Positions 1 to 8,587 are shown, counted from the first letter of the stretch. The stretch is DNA of 64,000 bases from Chryseobacterium sp. (GCA_031277615.1 JAITMC010000009.1:1-64000), one strand, 5' to 3'. Numbers and translations are program-made. The notes: a model not told the origin generated them from the sequence alone.

Positions 1-760
1 AAATAGTTTCCCACAGATTCCTCAGATCACACAGATCTTTATGGATATTTTTGTCTCGCGGATCTTGCAGATCACGCAGATTTCTTCTTTGTTGTGCATA
101 AATCTTATAGGGTTTTGGCGAAAGCCTGATTTGATTTTATTATTTAGGCGGACTAAAGTCCACCTCTATTGAATAATTAAATTAAGATTTCAATGAAGTA
201 AGTGTATTTGTTTTCAGGACAATCACATAAAATATCCGGTAATTATATAAAAATCGTAGATTTTTAAAAGCTTTAGTGAACTTATATACGCAATATTTTA
301 AACTTAAAAAGAACTCTAAAGTGTCGAAAAGCTTTTGTGCCTGTTGTGGTTAATAGTTTCCCACAGATTCTCGGATAACACGGATTTTTTTTATATTTTT
401 TCTCGCTGATCGGCAAATGAAGCAGATTTCTTCTTTGTTGTGTAGGGATTCTAGGTTTTGGCGAAAGCCGTGGTTTGATTTTATTATTTAGGTGGACTAA
501 AGTCCACCTCTATTGAATATTGGTAAAATAGTTTCCCACAGATTCCTCAGATCACACGGATTTTTCATGTTTTTTTTCGCTGACCTTGCAAATCACGCAG
601 ATTTTTTCTTTGTTGTGCACGGATTTTTAGATTTTGGCGAAAGCCGGTGGATGATTTTATTATTTAGGTGGACTAAAGTCCACCTCTATTGAATATTGAC
701 CGTGGTAAAATAATTTCCCACAGATTCCTCAGAACACATGGATTTTTTTATATTTTGTGA
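1..760. repeat. Array of degenerate ~170-bp interspersed repeats
   Basis: Three full copies (about 5-176, 354-519, 528-697) and one partial copy (about 706-758) of the same unit are visible. Each begins with a motif like TTTCCCACAGATTCCTCAGA, then cacgcagatttcttctttgttgtg-like text, then GGCGAAAGCC, then an A/T-rich stretch, and ends in a strong hairpin GGTGGACT-AA-AGTCCACC (147-164 with one mismatch, 491-508, 667-684). The 5' motif resembles the 'cacagatt' repeat at 46.97 kb. No ORF of note lies here. It is a family of small non-coding repeats; any function is unknown. Confidence 0.75.
195..350. repeat. Decayed copy of the MITE-like element seen at 31 kb
   Basis: The stretch between repeat copies 1 and 2 aligns by eye, in inverse orientation, with the element at 30979-31161. 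Shared blocks include GAACTTA.ATAC, ATTTTAAACTTA, CTAAAGTGT and a terminal tgttGTGGtt. It has lost most of one end. The relationship is an alignment by eye, so its exact borders are uncertain. Confidence 0.45.
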
Positions 761-893
761 GCTCTAATGTATACCGTTTTTGAGCTTCATGATATTAACA
801 AAAGTTCAGTCTGTATTCCTGTCTGCAAGGCGATTAACCTGGCAACAGATCTTTTCAGTTATACTTCCGATTAAGCTTCATTTTTATTTTACT

Positions 894-901
894 TATCTTT
901 G
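894..901 (+). promoter_or_regulatory. -7 element of promoter for the nucleoside hydrolase-like gene
   Basis: TATCTTTG matches the Bacteroidetes -7 consensus TAnnTTTG and lies 25 nt before the ATG at 927. No good TTG -33 box is seen at 19-21 bp, so the promoter rests on the -7 box alone. Confidence 0.45.
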
Positions 902-926
902 CCATCAAAACTAATACACTAATAAA

Positions 927-1796
927 ATGCAATCTAAACTGCCTTTCCATTTCGATATGGAAACTGCTGATCCCGATGATTCTATGACTCTGGCTATTTT
1001 AGCAACCCATCCGAAAGTTCATCTGGTAAGTGTTTCCGTACATCCGGGCGGAACAGACCAAGTGGGTGTTGTACGTCGTATTTTACAAATTCTTGACAGA
1101 GAAGACGTCCGTATCGGGGCCGGAACCCCAAAATCTGTAGCCAGTCGTGTTTCTGCTTTTCACAGGAGCTGGATTGGAAATTTTGAACATTCGGAAGCAG
1201 ACGATACAGCAGCCAATATCATGGCAGAAACACTCCGCCTGTTTCCCGACTGCACTTTGCTGACCGGAGCCGCACTTACGAATCCGCATGCTTTATACGA
1301 AACAGGAGTCTTCTTTGATCGCTGGTTTTGTCAGGGTGGTTTTGCAGGAGACAATATCATCCCGAAAGAATACCGTCTGGAGAAATTCGACGGGAAACGC
1401 ACCTGTGCGACCTTCAACCTGAACGGAAATCCTCTTGCTGCCGAAACTCTTTTTTCGATTCCAATGAGCGAGAGGCGGATGATCAGTAAAAATGTCTGTC
1501 ACGGAGCTATATTTACAAAAGCGGATGCTGAACTGCTTATCCCGTACCGCAGCCATAACAAAGGACTCAGCCTGTTTCTGAAAGCAGTGGAAATCAAGGA
1601 GAAAGCACTCCACGACACCGTAGCAGCTTTACTGGCTATTGATCCCTCGAAAGCACTTTGGGCAGAGGTAATTCCATATAGAACCAAGGGCGAATGGGGC
1701 TGCCTGCAAGCCAAAAGCTACCCTGAACAACATCCATCATTGATCACGACTTACATTCCTGATTTAACAAATCTTTGGATGGTAATCAAGCCATAA
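927..1796 (+). CDS. Nucleoside hydrolase-like (IUNH family) protein
   Basis: A 289-residue protein related to inosine/uridine-preferring nucleoside hydrolases, which cleave the N-glycosidic bond of ribonucleosides in purine/pyrimidine salvage. The N-terminal Asp cluster, residues 10-18 (DMETADPDD), followed by ALAILATHPKV-like text, fits the family's calcium-binding DxDxxxDD motif, though the first part departs from the usual DTDPGxDD spacing. There is no signal peptide, so it should act in the cytoplasm. Family length is usually 310-330, so this is slightly short. The altered metal motif means true hydrolase activity is not certain; it belongs to a divergent subgroup. It is monocistronic, with repeats upstream. 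Confidence 0.65.
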   Translation: MQSKLPFHFDMETADPDDSMTLAILATHPKVHLVSVSVHPGGTDQVGVVRRILQILDREDVRIGAGTPKSVASRVSAFHRSWIGNFEHSEADDTAANIMAETLRLFPDCTLLTGAALTNPHALYETGVFFDRWFCQGGFAGDNIIPKEYRLEKFDGKRTCATFNLNGNPLAAETLFSIPMSERRMISKNVCHGAIFTKADAELLIPYRSHNKGLSLFLKAVEIKEKALHDTVAALLAIDPSKALWAEVIPYRTKGEWGCLQAKSYPEQHPSLITTYIPDLTNLWMVIKP

Positions 1797-2006
1797 AGTA
1801 ACTTCCCGATTGGGAGTTTCTTTATTCGGCTTAAGCCATTTAAACATTTGTATAGTAATTATCAATTCTGAAGAAATATAGGTTTTACATTGGGTAGTCT
1901 AAATATGAGTTTTCTATTTTATGATGTTAATTTTTTCTAAACTTCTCAGTTGTAAAGTATTTAAATAAAAAACTTTCCTGATTTTTGTATTACATTTTTT
2001 TGAATA

Positions 2007-2348
2007 TTGAACAATACCGTATTACAGAAGCATGGTTTAGTCATGCAGAAAACACCAGAGCCATTTCATGGAATAATTTCCGGGGATCCTATTGCCCATT
2101 ACATTGCCGGCTTCAGACATCCCGATGATCTTGATGATTTCATAGCAGACCTTGATTTAGCAATTTCCGGGCATTTTTCTCAAATCGAAGATCCTGATTA
2201 TGGAAATGACAGTTTAGGAAGTTATTGGTTTGCCCATATCACTCCTACCCATTTCGAGTTATGGCAGGAAGGCCATCAAAAAGAAATAATTCCATTGGAA
2301 GACTGGAAAGAAATACTATTGTCCTGGAAAGAATGTGTAGAAGGATAA
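2007..2348 (+). CDS. Hypothetical acidic 113-residue protein
   Basis: I do not recognise this family. The protein is small, soluble, acidic and rich in Asp, Trp and aromatic residues, with no signal peptide or membrane segment. The reading starts at TTG (2007); an in-frame ATG at 2043 would give 101 residues and is a fair alternative, since neither has a clear ribosome-binding site. The composition (many D/E, W near the C-terminus, a 'WKEIL.SWKE' helix) recalls small immunity or SMI1-like proteins, but no motif proves that. It ends 22 bp before the next gene, so the two may be co-transcribed. Confidence 0.6.
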   Translation: MNNTVLQKHGLVMQKTPEPFHGIISGDPIAHYIAGFRHPDDLDDFIADLDLAISGHFSQIEDPDYGNDSLGSYWFAHITPTHFELWQEGHQKEIIPLEDWKEILLSWKECVEG

Positions 2349-2370
2349 TCATAATATAAACCCTACATTA

Positions 2371-3090
2371 ATGAAACAATTAATTATTTTATATAGTTTA
2401 TTTTATGCTCTGTTGATTAACGCTCAAAATGATTGTCATAAAATTTACGAACAACAGAAAAAAGATTTTGAAAGTAATATTTCAAAATTAAATAAAACGG
2501 ATTTTAGCCAACTTTTAGACCAGATTTTTATTTCTCCTGAATTCGAAAAAGCAATTCAACAAAAAAAAGCCATTTTCTTGCTGGATATAATTCCCGACAG
2601 CAATCATGATGTGGCAACCGATAAGGATTGTCCTCAATTTAAAGGTGATTTAAGAAGTGAAACTTTTAAAAGAATCTGGACAATTGAAAACTACAGACAA
2701 CTCCAAAATAAGGTTAAAAATATAAAAATCATTCCTGCCGGAATGATTGGCGGGGCACTGGAATTTGGAGACCAGACAGAAGAAATGAACTTTTTCAGCT
2801 TCAAAAAAATAACCCCAAAATATAGCGGTGAATATATTGACAGGAACAAGCAGCCCAGGCCGTTTTATTATTCGTCTGAAAACAAACCGGATAAAAAACT
2901 CATCATTCAAGAAGACAAAATATACTCAAATAAAGATTATTTGTTTTTTGGATTACAAATTCACAATATAGAAAAAACTGACTGCAACAATTGTTATGTT
3001 GTTAAGATTCACTTAAAAGAATCCAATACGGACTATTCTAAAGTAAATCATTATGAATTTACAGGAGGAAAATGGGTGATATTAAAATAA
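2371..3090 (+). CDS. Secreted hypothetical protein, paralogue of the TSP3 protein's C-terminal domain
   Basis: A 239-residue protein with a signal peptide (residues 1-18, cleavage after INA). The mature part begins NDCHKIYEQQK, which matches the start of the C-terminal domain of the TSP3-repeat protein at 3869-4837 (KDCTKFYEQQR). Both also end in a short 'YEF/YEYK.G.W' strand motif. They are therefore paralogous secreted domains, one naked and one attached to calcium-binding repeats. Function is unknown; cysteine pairs (C22, C62 region, two Cys near residue 211) suggest an extracytoplasmic fold. It is likely exported to the periplasm or outer membrane. Confidence 0.65.
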   Translation: MKQLIILYSLFYALLINAQNDCHKIYEQQKKDFESNISKLNKTDFSQLLDQIFISPEFEKAIQQKKAIFLLDIIPDSNHDVATDKDCPQFKGDLRSETFKRIWTIENYRQLQNKVKNIKIIPAGMIGGALEFGDQTEEMNFFSFKKITPKYSGEYIDRNKQPRPFYYSSENKPDKKLIIQEDKIYSNKDYLFFGLQIHNIEKTDCNNCYVVKIHLKESNTDYSKVNHYEFTGGKWVILK

Positions 3091-3175
3091 ATCAGTTTAT
3101 CATTATGATCACTTTCATTAAAAAAATGGAAGCAAATAAAATACCGGCACTATATAATCAAAATAAGCATCAATT

Positions 3176-3787
3176 ATGGAAATTAAAAATATAATATTCG
3201 ATTTTGGAGGAGTATTAATGGACTGGAATCCGAGATATTTCTTTAAAGATTATTTCAAGGATGACGAAAAAATGGAATATTTTCTGGAACATATTGCTCA
3301 GGATGAATGGAATATTGAGCAGGACCGGGGAAGAAGTCTTGCCGAAGGCACTGCCATTCAGATCAAAAAATTTCCGGAATGGGAAAAGGAAATCAAGGCT
3401 TATTACGACAACTGGACGGTAATGCTGAAAAGTGATATTCCTCATCATGTAGCCATTCTCAGAAAATTGGCCAATACGGACTATCATCTTTTCGGACTGA
3501 CCAACTGGTCTGCAGAAACTTTTCCTTATGCTCTGGAAAATTATGATTTCTTCCAGCTGTTTGATGGAAAAATTGTAGTTTCCGGAACAGAAAAACTGAT
3601 TAAACCTGATCCGAAAATCTGGCATATTCTGCTCGAACGATACAACCTTCAGGCGGGAGAATCTGTTTTTATTGATGATAATCCGAAGAATATTGAAGCG
3701 GCACGGTCATTGGGTTTTCACACCATTCAGATCAATCCTGATACAGATCTTAAGCAGGAACTGACTGACCTGGGTGTAAAACTCTGA
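3176..3787 (+). CDS. HAD-IA family hydrolase (YihX-like phosphatase)
   Basis: A 203-residue haloacid-dehalogenase superfamily protein, probably a sugar-phosphate or small phosphoester phosphatase. Motif I is FDFGGVLMD with nucleophile D9; the DxG form instead of DxD is typical of the YihX / HAD-IA variant group. Motif II is LTNWS (about residue 105), motif III the Lys in KLIKPDP (about 142), and motif IV is VFIDDNPKN (about 163-171). Length and motif order match YihX, a glucose-1-phosphate phosphatase in E. coli; the substrate here is not known. It is cytoplasmic and lies between two secreted-protein genes with no obvious functional link. Confidence 0.85.
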   Translation: MEIKNIIFDFGGVLMDWNPRYFFKDYFKDDEKMEYFLEHIAQDEWNIEQDRGRSLAEGTAIQIKKFPEWEKEIKAYYDNWTVMLKSDIPHHVAILRKLANTDYHLFGLTNWSAETFPYALENYDFFQLFDGKIVVSGTEKLIKPDPKIWHILLERYNLQAGESVFIDDNPKNIEAARSLGFHTIQINPDTDLKQELTDLGVKL

Positions 3788-3868
3788 CGGCCTTTAATTT
3801 TTTCAAATACATACCATCCTCATTCTAAGTTATTTTTCATTAATTTAGTTGAGGATTTTTTTATTGAT

Positions 3869-4837
3869 ATGACTAAAATTTTACTTTTATTTTTATTCGC
3901 TGCTACCGCCTTTCAAGCTCAAAATATTGAAAATAAAGAAGCATTCAAAAAATGCCGTAAGGAATTCAGCAAAAAAATTTGTCTTGCAGATGAAGACCAG
4001 GACAATGTCCTGTTTTATCTGGATAAATGTCCTAAAGAAAGAGGTCCGATCGAAAATAATGGGTGTCCATGGCCGGATTCTGACAAAGATGGGGTCCCAG
4101 ATAAAGATGACAGATGTCCTGAAGTAGCAGGCCCCGTTGAAAACACCGGCTGTCCATGGCCGGATCATGATGGAGACGGCATTCCGGATAAAGATGATGC
4201 CTGTCCTGAAACTCCCGGATTACCGGAGCATAACGGCTGTCCGCGCCCTCCTGATAAGGACTGTACGAAGTTTTATGAACAACAGCGGATAAAATACGAA
4301 CAGTTTATGACAGAACACCAGAATATTGAACAAATATATACCCTCATCAATAAAAAAATTCTGAGTGATGCCCTTAATTTTTACAAAAAAGAAATGCTCA
4401 GTAATAACTATGGAATTACGATCGGATATATCCGTTTCTCTTCTGTATGTGGTACTTCCGGCTGCATGGATTTCTATCCTGAGCAGGTAAATAATTTTCT
4501 GACTTCAAAATTCTGGACTAAAGATTTCTTCGAGTACACTTTAAAAAAATACAACAAGGAAATCCTCATCAGAAAGATGCACTTTGCTGAAGATTTTAAT
4601 CCTGAATTAGAAAAATTAATGGGCAGGGAAACCTTTCAATATCTTCTTCAGTATTATAATGAAAAAAACAGTACCGTTATCATTCCATCCCAACATCAAA
4701 AAAAACCAAAGGATTATAGTCCCCTATTCATACAATTCATAACTCCTTATAAAATCGAAGTTTTAGTGCCTGAAAGTCATAAAATCTACGAGTATAAAAA
4801 TGGCCAATGGGAATCCTATATAAAACAAAAACCATAG
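3869..4837 (+). CDS. Secreted protein with thrombospondin type-3 repeats
   Basis: A 322-residue exported protein. A signal peptide (residues 1-17, ending FQA) is followed at about 40-130 by three thrombospondin type-3 calcium-binding repeats (DxDxDGxxDxxDxCP units, each ending NGCP). In Bacteroidetes these repeats normally link a beta-barrel to a peptidoglycan-binding OmpA domain, but here neither is present. Instead residues about 133-322 form an unrecognised domain that starts DCTKFYEQQR and is homologous to the secreted protein at 2371-3090. The gene is preceded by a ATTTTTCATTAATTTAG motif also found upstream of the gene at 5017, perhaps a shared promoter element. Confidence 0.75.
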   Translation: MTKILLLFLFAATAFQAQNIENKEAFKKCRKEFSKKICLADEDQDNVLFYLDKCPKERGPIENNGCPWPDSDKDGVPDKDDRCPEVAGPVENTGCPWPDHDGDGIPDKDDACPETPGLPEHNGCPRPPDKDCTKFYEQQRIKYEQFMTEHQNIEQIYTLINKKILSDALNFYKKEMLSNNYGITIGYIRFSSVCGTSGCMDFYPEQVNNFLTSKFWTKDFFEYTLKKYNKEILIRKMHFAEDFNPELEKLMGRETFQYLLQYYNEKNSTVIIPSQHQKKPKDYSPLFIQFITPYKIEVLVPESHKIYEYKNGQWESYIKQKP

Positions 4838-5016
4838 TGCTATGCTTTACAACAATCTATATGAGTCTTAGACTGCTCAAAAGACTAAAATTCGTATCTA
4901 ATTTTTCATTAATTTAGATGATCTTTATGCTAAAGATGAAGAAATTGTTTGTTGGCAGCAAAATACTGAATGACCAATAATTTCAAAGCTCTACATTCAT
5001 CACAAAATAAAAAAAT

Positions 5017-5760
5017 ATGATACGTTCAATCTTATTAACCGCCTCAATTATTGCTTCCGGAAGTGTTTTCAGTCAAAACCTTAAAACGGTTTCCTATCAG
5101 GACGGCTCCCAAAAACTGAATGGTTTAATCACCTCCAATGCTGGAAAAAACCTGCCCGGAGTATTGATTCTTCCGGCCTGGAAAGGAATTGATCAGGAAG
5201 CTAAAACGGCTGCCGCAGAACTTGAAAAGCAAGGCTACATTGCTTTTATCGCTGATATTTACGGAGAAGGAAATATCCCGGCTGACAATGACAGTGCGGC
5301 GAAGACCTCAGGCTATTATAAAAAAAATTATGAAGCTTACCAGAAAAGAATTTCGCTGGCTCTGGAACAGTTGAAGAAAAACGGAGCTGTAGCGTCAAAG
5401 ATTGCTGTGATCGGCTACTGTTTCGGTGGAACGGGAGTACTGGAATCTGCGCGGGGAAATCTGCCTGTTGCAGGTGCTGTTTCCATTCATGGAAGTTTAG
5501 GTAAAGATCAGACCAGGAAAAACGGAGCGATCAGTACTAAAATTCTTGTTGAAAATCCGGCAGATGACAAAAGTGTAACCCCGGACGATTACAATAACCT
5601 GATAAAGGAAATGAATGAAGGAAATGCAGACTGGCAGATTATTACCTATGCTCATTCCAAACATACTTTTACGGACCCCAAATCACCGGACTATAATGAA
5701 GTTATGGCTAAAAGAGCCTGGAATCATACGCTGATGTTCCTGAAAGAAATTCTGAAATAG
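5017..5760 (+). CDS. Secreted dienelactone hydrolase family protein
   Basis: A 247-residue alpha/beta hydrolase with a signal peptide (residues 1-19, VFSQ). The nucleophile elbow is GYCFGG with Cys135, the hallmark of dienelactone hydrolases (cysteine rather than serine). The likely acid is D183/D184 in NPADDKSVT and the base H216 in HSKHTFTD, so the triad looks complete. The family hydrolyses cyclic esters and related carboxyl esters; the periplasmic substrate cannot be read from the sequence. It is monocistronic and ends in front of a perfect bidirectional terminator. Confidence 0.85.
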   Translation: MIRSILLTASIIASGSVFSQNLKTVSYQDGSQKLNGLITSNAGKNLPGVLILPAWKGIDQEAKTAAAELEKQGYIAFIADIYGEGNIPADNDSAAKTSGYYKKNYEAYQKRISLALEQLKKNGAVASKIAVIGYCFGGTGVLESARGNLPVAGAVSIHGSLGKDQTRKNGAISTKILVENPADDKSVTPDDYNNLIKEMNEGNADWQIITYAHSKHTFTDPKSPDYNEVMAKRAWNHTLMFLKEILK

Positions 5761-5790
5761 TTTAAATGATACTTTAATCTGGTAATATAA

Positions 5791-5825
5791 CAATGTACCA
5801 ATATTTCTTACATATTGGTACATTG
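5791..5825. terminator. Bidirectional terminator between convergent genes
   Basis: A perfect 14-bp inverted repeat (CAATGTACCAATAT, 5791-5804, and its complement 5812-5825) with a 7-nt loop sits between the stop of the dienelactone hydrolase gene and the stop of the convergent lipoprotein gene. There is no strong U-run, so it may act as a roadblock or RNA-end stabiliser for both transcripts. Confidence 0.7.
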
Positions 5826-5836
5826 CAGATCATTCA

Positions 5837-6229
5837 TTATTGCTGTTGCAGCTGGGTTTCTTCTAATGCAACGTCATATTTCTTCACAGAATATTTGGTA
5901 AGGGAACCGGTGGCAGCATCAATTCCAACACCGATAGCACCGCCAAGAACAATATTCAGAAGGGTTACCGCATTGAAGTTTTTCATCAGTTTGATTTCTT
6001 TACTGGTAAAGCCCTCTTTTTCGAAAGTAATGGTTTGTTTGCTTAATGATCTTGGGATTTCAGCCGTACACGGTGTTGTACATTTTTCAACGCCTTTATG
6101 CATTACTTTGGCCCCTTCTGGTGTTGAAGTAAAAGATATTTTATCTTTGGTCCCGGTGAAAATGGTAGCACATGAAGTAGTAGAAAATGCAATCCCTAAC
6201 AGGACTACGGCAGATAATTTGATTTTCAT
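5837..6229 (-). CDS. PEGA-like small lipoprotein
   Basis: A 130-residue lipoprotein. The ATG at 6229 (MKIKLSAVV) is preferred over an in-frame start 15 nt upstream because it gives a clean signal peptide and lipobox (STTSC, Cys at about 20). Residues about 25-75 (FTSTPEGAKVMHKG...CTTPC..EIP) look like a PEGA-type beta domain, a carbohydrate/cell-surface-associated repeat, and residues about 88-110 form a Gly-rich hydrophobic segment (GGAIGVGID). It resembles flavobacterial proteins annotated only as PEGA or hypothetical lipoproteins. It is probably anchored in the inner or outer membrane; its role is unknown. Confidence 0.7.
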   Translation of the reverse strand: MKIKLSAVVLLGIAFSTTSCATIFTGTKDKISFTSTPEGAKVMHKGVEKCTTPCTAEIPRSLSKQTITFEKEGFTSKEIKLMKNFNAVTLLNIVLGGAIGVGIDAATGSLTKYSVKKYDVALEETQLQQQ

Positions 6230-6440
6230 AGTTTTTGAATACATTAAATAATGCTAACGATTTTTTAGCGCCGCGAACTTACAAAAAATATTCAAAAAAT
6301 AAAATATAGGCTAAAATTATTATGCAGTAAGCTGGAAGAAGGGGGCGCGGGATGTATTTTTAGCCATAATTAACCCAGTTTACACTCAATTGATCACACC
6401 AATTGAAACAAATAAACAGTTATTTTTAATGACTGCCAAA

Positions 6441-6482
6441 ACATCCATCACCCATCACCCATCATCATTCATCCCATCCCCG
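6441..6482. repeat. Short CATCACCC-type tandem repeat
   Basis: A low-complexity stretch of repeated CATCACCC/ATCATTC units lies just 3' of the cupin gene. Its reverse complement contains GATGATGGGTGATGG, also found at about 58.29 kb. No function is evident. Confidence 0.5.
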
Positions 6483-6497
6483 AGAATCACGGGCAGC

Positions 6498-6869
6498 CTA
6501 ATCTACTCCTTCTTCTTCCCTGTTCACCAGTTCCATGGAAAATGCGGGAAGACAGATGGCCAGGTATTCACAGGGCTCTGAAAACGGATTACTGTACCGG
6601 ATTCTTGCGCCTTTTTCGACCATGATGCTTTGTCCTTTTTCAAGAACAACCGTTTCACCATCTATTTCAAACTGTTTTTTACCGGAAATAATGTACGTGA
6701 ATTCATCAAACTCAGGGGTCTGATGCGGCTCGCTCCAATCGGGAGGGGCTACCATATGAGCAATGGAAACACCGCTGTTTCCGGTTGAATTTCCCCAGTG
6801 TTCTTCAATCAGTTTTCCGTCTGTAGTGGGAACGATGAACGGGGAATTCTGAATTTTATATTTTTTCAT
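6498..6869 (-). CDS. Cupin-domain protein
   Basis: A 123-residue single-domain cupin. The core runs from about residue 40 to 110: motif 1 is reduced to H49, E53 and E56 (EPHQTPEFDEFTYIISGK), and motif 2 lies near residues 85-95. The first His of the usual HxH metal pair is replaced by Glu, so metal binding is uncertain. Cupins range from sugar isomerases to simple ligand-binding proteins and the role here cannot be assigned. Its start overlaps the stop of the upstream GNAT gene by 4 nt (ATGA), which indicates translational coupling within a minus-strand operon. Confidence 0.8.
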   Translation of the reverse strand: MKKYKIQNSPFIVPTTDGKLIEEHWGNSTGNSGVSIAHMVAPPDWSEPHQTPEFDEFTYIISGKKQFEIDGETVVLEKGQSIMVEKGARIRYSNPFSEPCEYLAICLPAFSMELVNREEEGVD

Positions 6870-7393
6870 ATCCAGTTTTCTTTTTTTATTTCGTACACAA
6901 AATTGGTTCTGGAAGGTTCTGCAAAATAGGCGACTTCTTCTTCCGCTATTTTCTCCCCTCCTATTCTTTCCAGTGCTTTCTGTGAGCGGAAATTTTCCTT
7001 TCCGATATGGAAATGCACTTTATCTACAAACTGAAAGATATAGTCCAGCATTATTTTTTTCACCCGTGGATTAATTCCTTTTCCCCATGATTTTGTTCCG
7101 TAGAACGTATACCCGATAAAAATACGGTTCTCCTCTTCATCAAAATTATAAAAACGGGTACTTCCCAAAACATCACCGGATGATTTCTCAACAATCATGA
7201 AAGCGCCTTTACTTTCGATGGCTCCTCTGAAAAAATTTTCAAAGACTTCTCTCTTGTAGCGGTCTTTATTAGGATGCTGTTCCCACACTTTCGGGTCGGA
7301 AGCCACTTCGTATAAAGACTCAAAATCCCCTTGCTTTAAGGGGATTAACTGGTATTCCTGATTTTCCAATACAGGTTGTACAGAAAATTTCAT
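6866..7393 (-). CDS. GNAT family N-acetyltransferase (RimJ/RimL type)
   Basis: A 175-residue acetyltransferase of the RimJ/RimL subgroup of GNAT proteins, which transfer acetyl from acetyl-CoA to protein N-termini or small amines. The family layout is visible: an N-terminal region (LIPLKQGDFESLYEVASDP), a central beta sheet with VLGSTRFYNF, and the motif-A region IGYTFYGTKSWGKGINP (about 92-110), followed by KVHFHIGKENFRSQKALERIG (about 134-155), typical of motif B. The target is unknown. It overlaps the cupin gene by 4 nt and lies 3 bp after the DUF2911 gene, so these three form one transcription unit. Confidence 0.85.
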   Translation of the reverse strand: MKFSVQPVLENQEYQLIPLKQGDFESLYEVASDPKVWEQHPNKDRYKREVFENFFRGAIESKGAFMIVEKSSGDVLGSTRFYNFDEEENRIFIGYTFYGTKSWGKGINPRVKKIMLDYIFQFVDKVHFHIGKENFRSQKALERIGGEKIAEEEVAYFAEPSRTNFVYEIKKENWI

Positions 7394-7396
7394 TGT

Positions 7397-8002
7397 TTAG
7401 CCTTTAGTTTTTGCAGCGTCAGCCTCAATTTTCTTAATTTCTTTCAACTTGTCGGATATTTTGATCACAGCATCCGGTTTAGCAGGCTTTAAAGCGACTT
7501 CTGCCTGAGCCATATCCCATTTGATCACCAGATTTCCTGAGTTTTCATCAGTAGGATTCAGGGTAATTTCAAACCACTCCTGTTTATCGGCCAGTTTATT
7601 TACCGGAACGGTAACGTCTACGACATCCTGCTTCGGATCGTACGTATAGGCACCCCATTGCTGGAAGTCTTTATTTAAGATTACTTTCCATTCTTTTTCA
7701 GTAGGTACGATGAAAAGACCGTATGTTCCTGCCGGAACTGTTTTTCCTCCGAAATTAACGGATTGTCCGAAAGTAATTTTGGTAGAAGAGTTGGCGCCTG
7801 CTCTCCAAACCTGACCGTAAGGAACAAGCTCTCCGAATATTTTACGTCCTTTCACTCCGGGTCTTCCATAATCGATGGAGATTTTAGACATTGAAAACTG
7901 CTGTTCTACCTTCTGGCGCGGACTCGCAGCCGGCACAGAATAATCCTGTGCAAAACTGAATACTGAAACAGATATACTAAGTACTGCTAATAATTTTTTC
8001 AC
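7397..8002 (-). CDS. DUF2911 family secreted protein
   Basis: A 201-residue exported protein of the Bacteroidetes DUF2911 family. I place the start at GTG 8002 (VKKLLAVL...FSFAQD), because that gives a standard signal peptide; the reading frame stays open further upstream but that part overlaps the ogt gene. The family core is clear at mature residues about 15-130: SPRQKVEQQF, IDYGRPGVKGR, VPYGQVWRAGANSSTK and AGTYGLF. The family has no established function; the WRAGAN and GTYGLF blocks are its fingerprint. It is likely periplasmic, and co-transcribed with the GNAT and cupin genes downstream. Confidence 0.85.
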   Translation of the reverse strand: MKKLLAVLSISVSVFSFAQDYSVPAASPRQKVEQQFSMSKISIDYGRPGVKGRKIFGELVPYGQVWRAGANSSTKITFGQSVNFGGKTVPAGTYGLFIVPTEKEWKVILNKDFQQWGAYTYDPKQDVVDVTVPVNKLADKQEWFEITLNPTDENSGNLVIKWDMAQAEVALKPAKPDAVIKISDKLKEIKKIEADAAKTKG

Positions 8003-8031
8003 GTGTAAAATTTTGTATAAAATTACAAAAA

Positions 8032-8544
8032 TCAAAATAAAATAGCCTTCTCCAGCTCCAATAATTTTTGTTTTCTCCAGATTCCTCCGGCATAGCCCAC
8101 CAGCTCCCCGTTTGAACCGATAACACGGTGACACGGAATGAGAATCGCTATTTTATTGATCCCGTTTGCAGTGCCTACAGCGCGGATAGCTTTAGGATTT
8201 CCCAGAAATTCAGACTGTTGTTTATACGTTCTGATCTCTCCCATCGGAATCTCGCGGAGCAGCTGCCAGACCTTTTCCTGAAATCCGGTTCCGGTAGTGT
8301 AAAGGGGGACTTCAAAAGTGCTTCTTTCGCCTTCAAAATATTCCTTCAGCTCTTTTTCCAATTGCTGAAAATGAAAATGTTCGTCTTCTTTAATCTCGGC
8401 TTTTAAGGCTTTTGATAAAGAGGTAAACTGTTTCTCAATATTCTTCCGGTCGGTGAATTCCAGCAGGCATATTCCCTGATCCACGGCACAGGCGGCCATT
8501 TCTCCCAACGGAGTCTGTATGATTTTTCGGTGTATGATTTCCAT
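8032..8544 (-). CDS. ogt: Methylated-DNA--protein-cysteine methyltransferase
   Basis: A 170-residue O6-alkylguanine-DNA alkyltransferase, a suicide enzyme that moves the alkyl group from O6-methylguanine to its own cysteine and so repairs alkylated DNA. The acceptor is C138 in IPCHRVIG; the DNA-binding helix-turn-helix is about 90-125 (GFQEKVWQLLREIP..TYKQQSEFLGNPKAIRAVG) and the Asn hinge (RAVGTANG) is present. The ATG at 8544 (MEIIHRK) fits the family start better than one 36 nt upstream. It is of the simple Ogt type with no Ada domain. It follows the DinB-like gene by 43 bp. Confidence 0.93.
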   Translation of the reverse strand: MEIIHRKIIQTPLGEMAACAVDQGICLLEFTDRKNIEKQFTSLSKALKAEIKEDEHFHFQQLEKELKEYFEGERSTFEVPLYTTGTGFQEKVWQLLREIPMGEIRTYKQQSEFLGNPKAIRAVGTANGINKIAILIPCHRVIGSNGELVGYAGGIWRKQKLLELEKAILF

Positions 8545-8587
8545 TGAATTAAAGGTAATCAATTTCCTGAATTTCCGCATTTGTTTT

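Noticed and set aside
5793-6251. 152-residue plus-strand reading frame over the PEGA-like lipoprotein gene
   Set aside because: It is antisense to a lipoprotein with signal peptide and lipobox, and its own sequence has no domain or sensible composition.
8003-8134. Upstream extension of the DUF2911 gene by 44 codons
   Set aside because: The extension overlaps ogt and precedes a clear signal peptide starting at the GTG at 8002.
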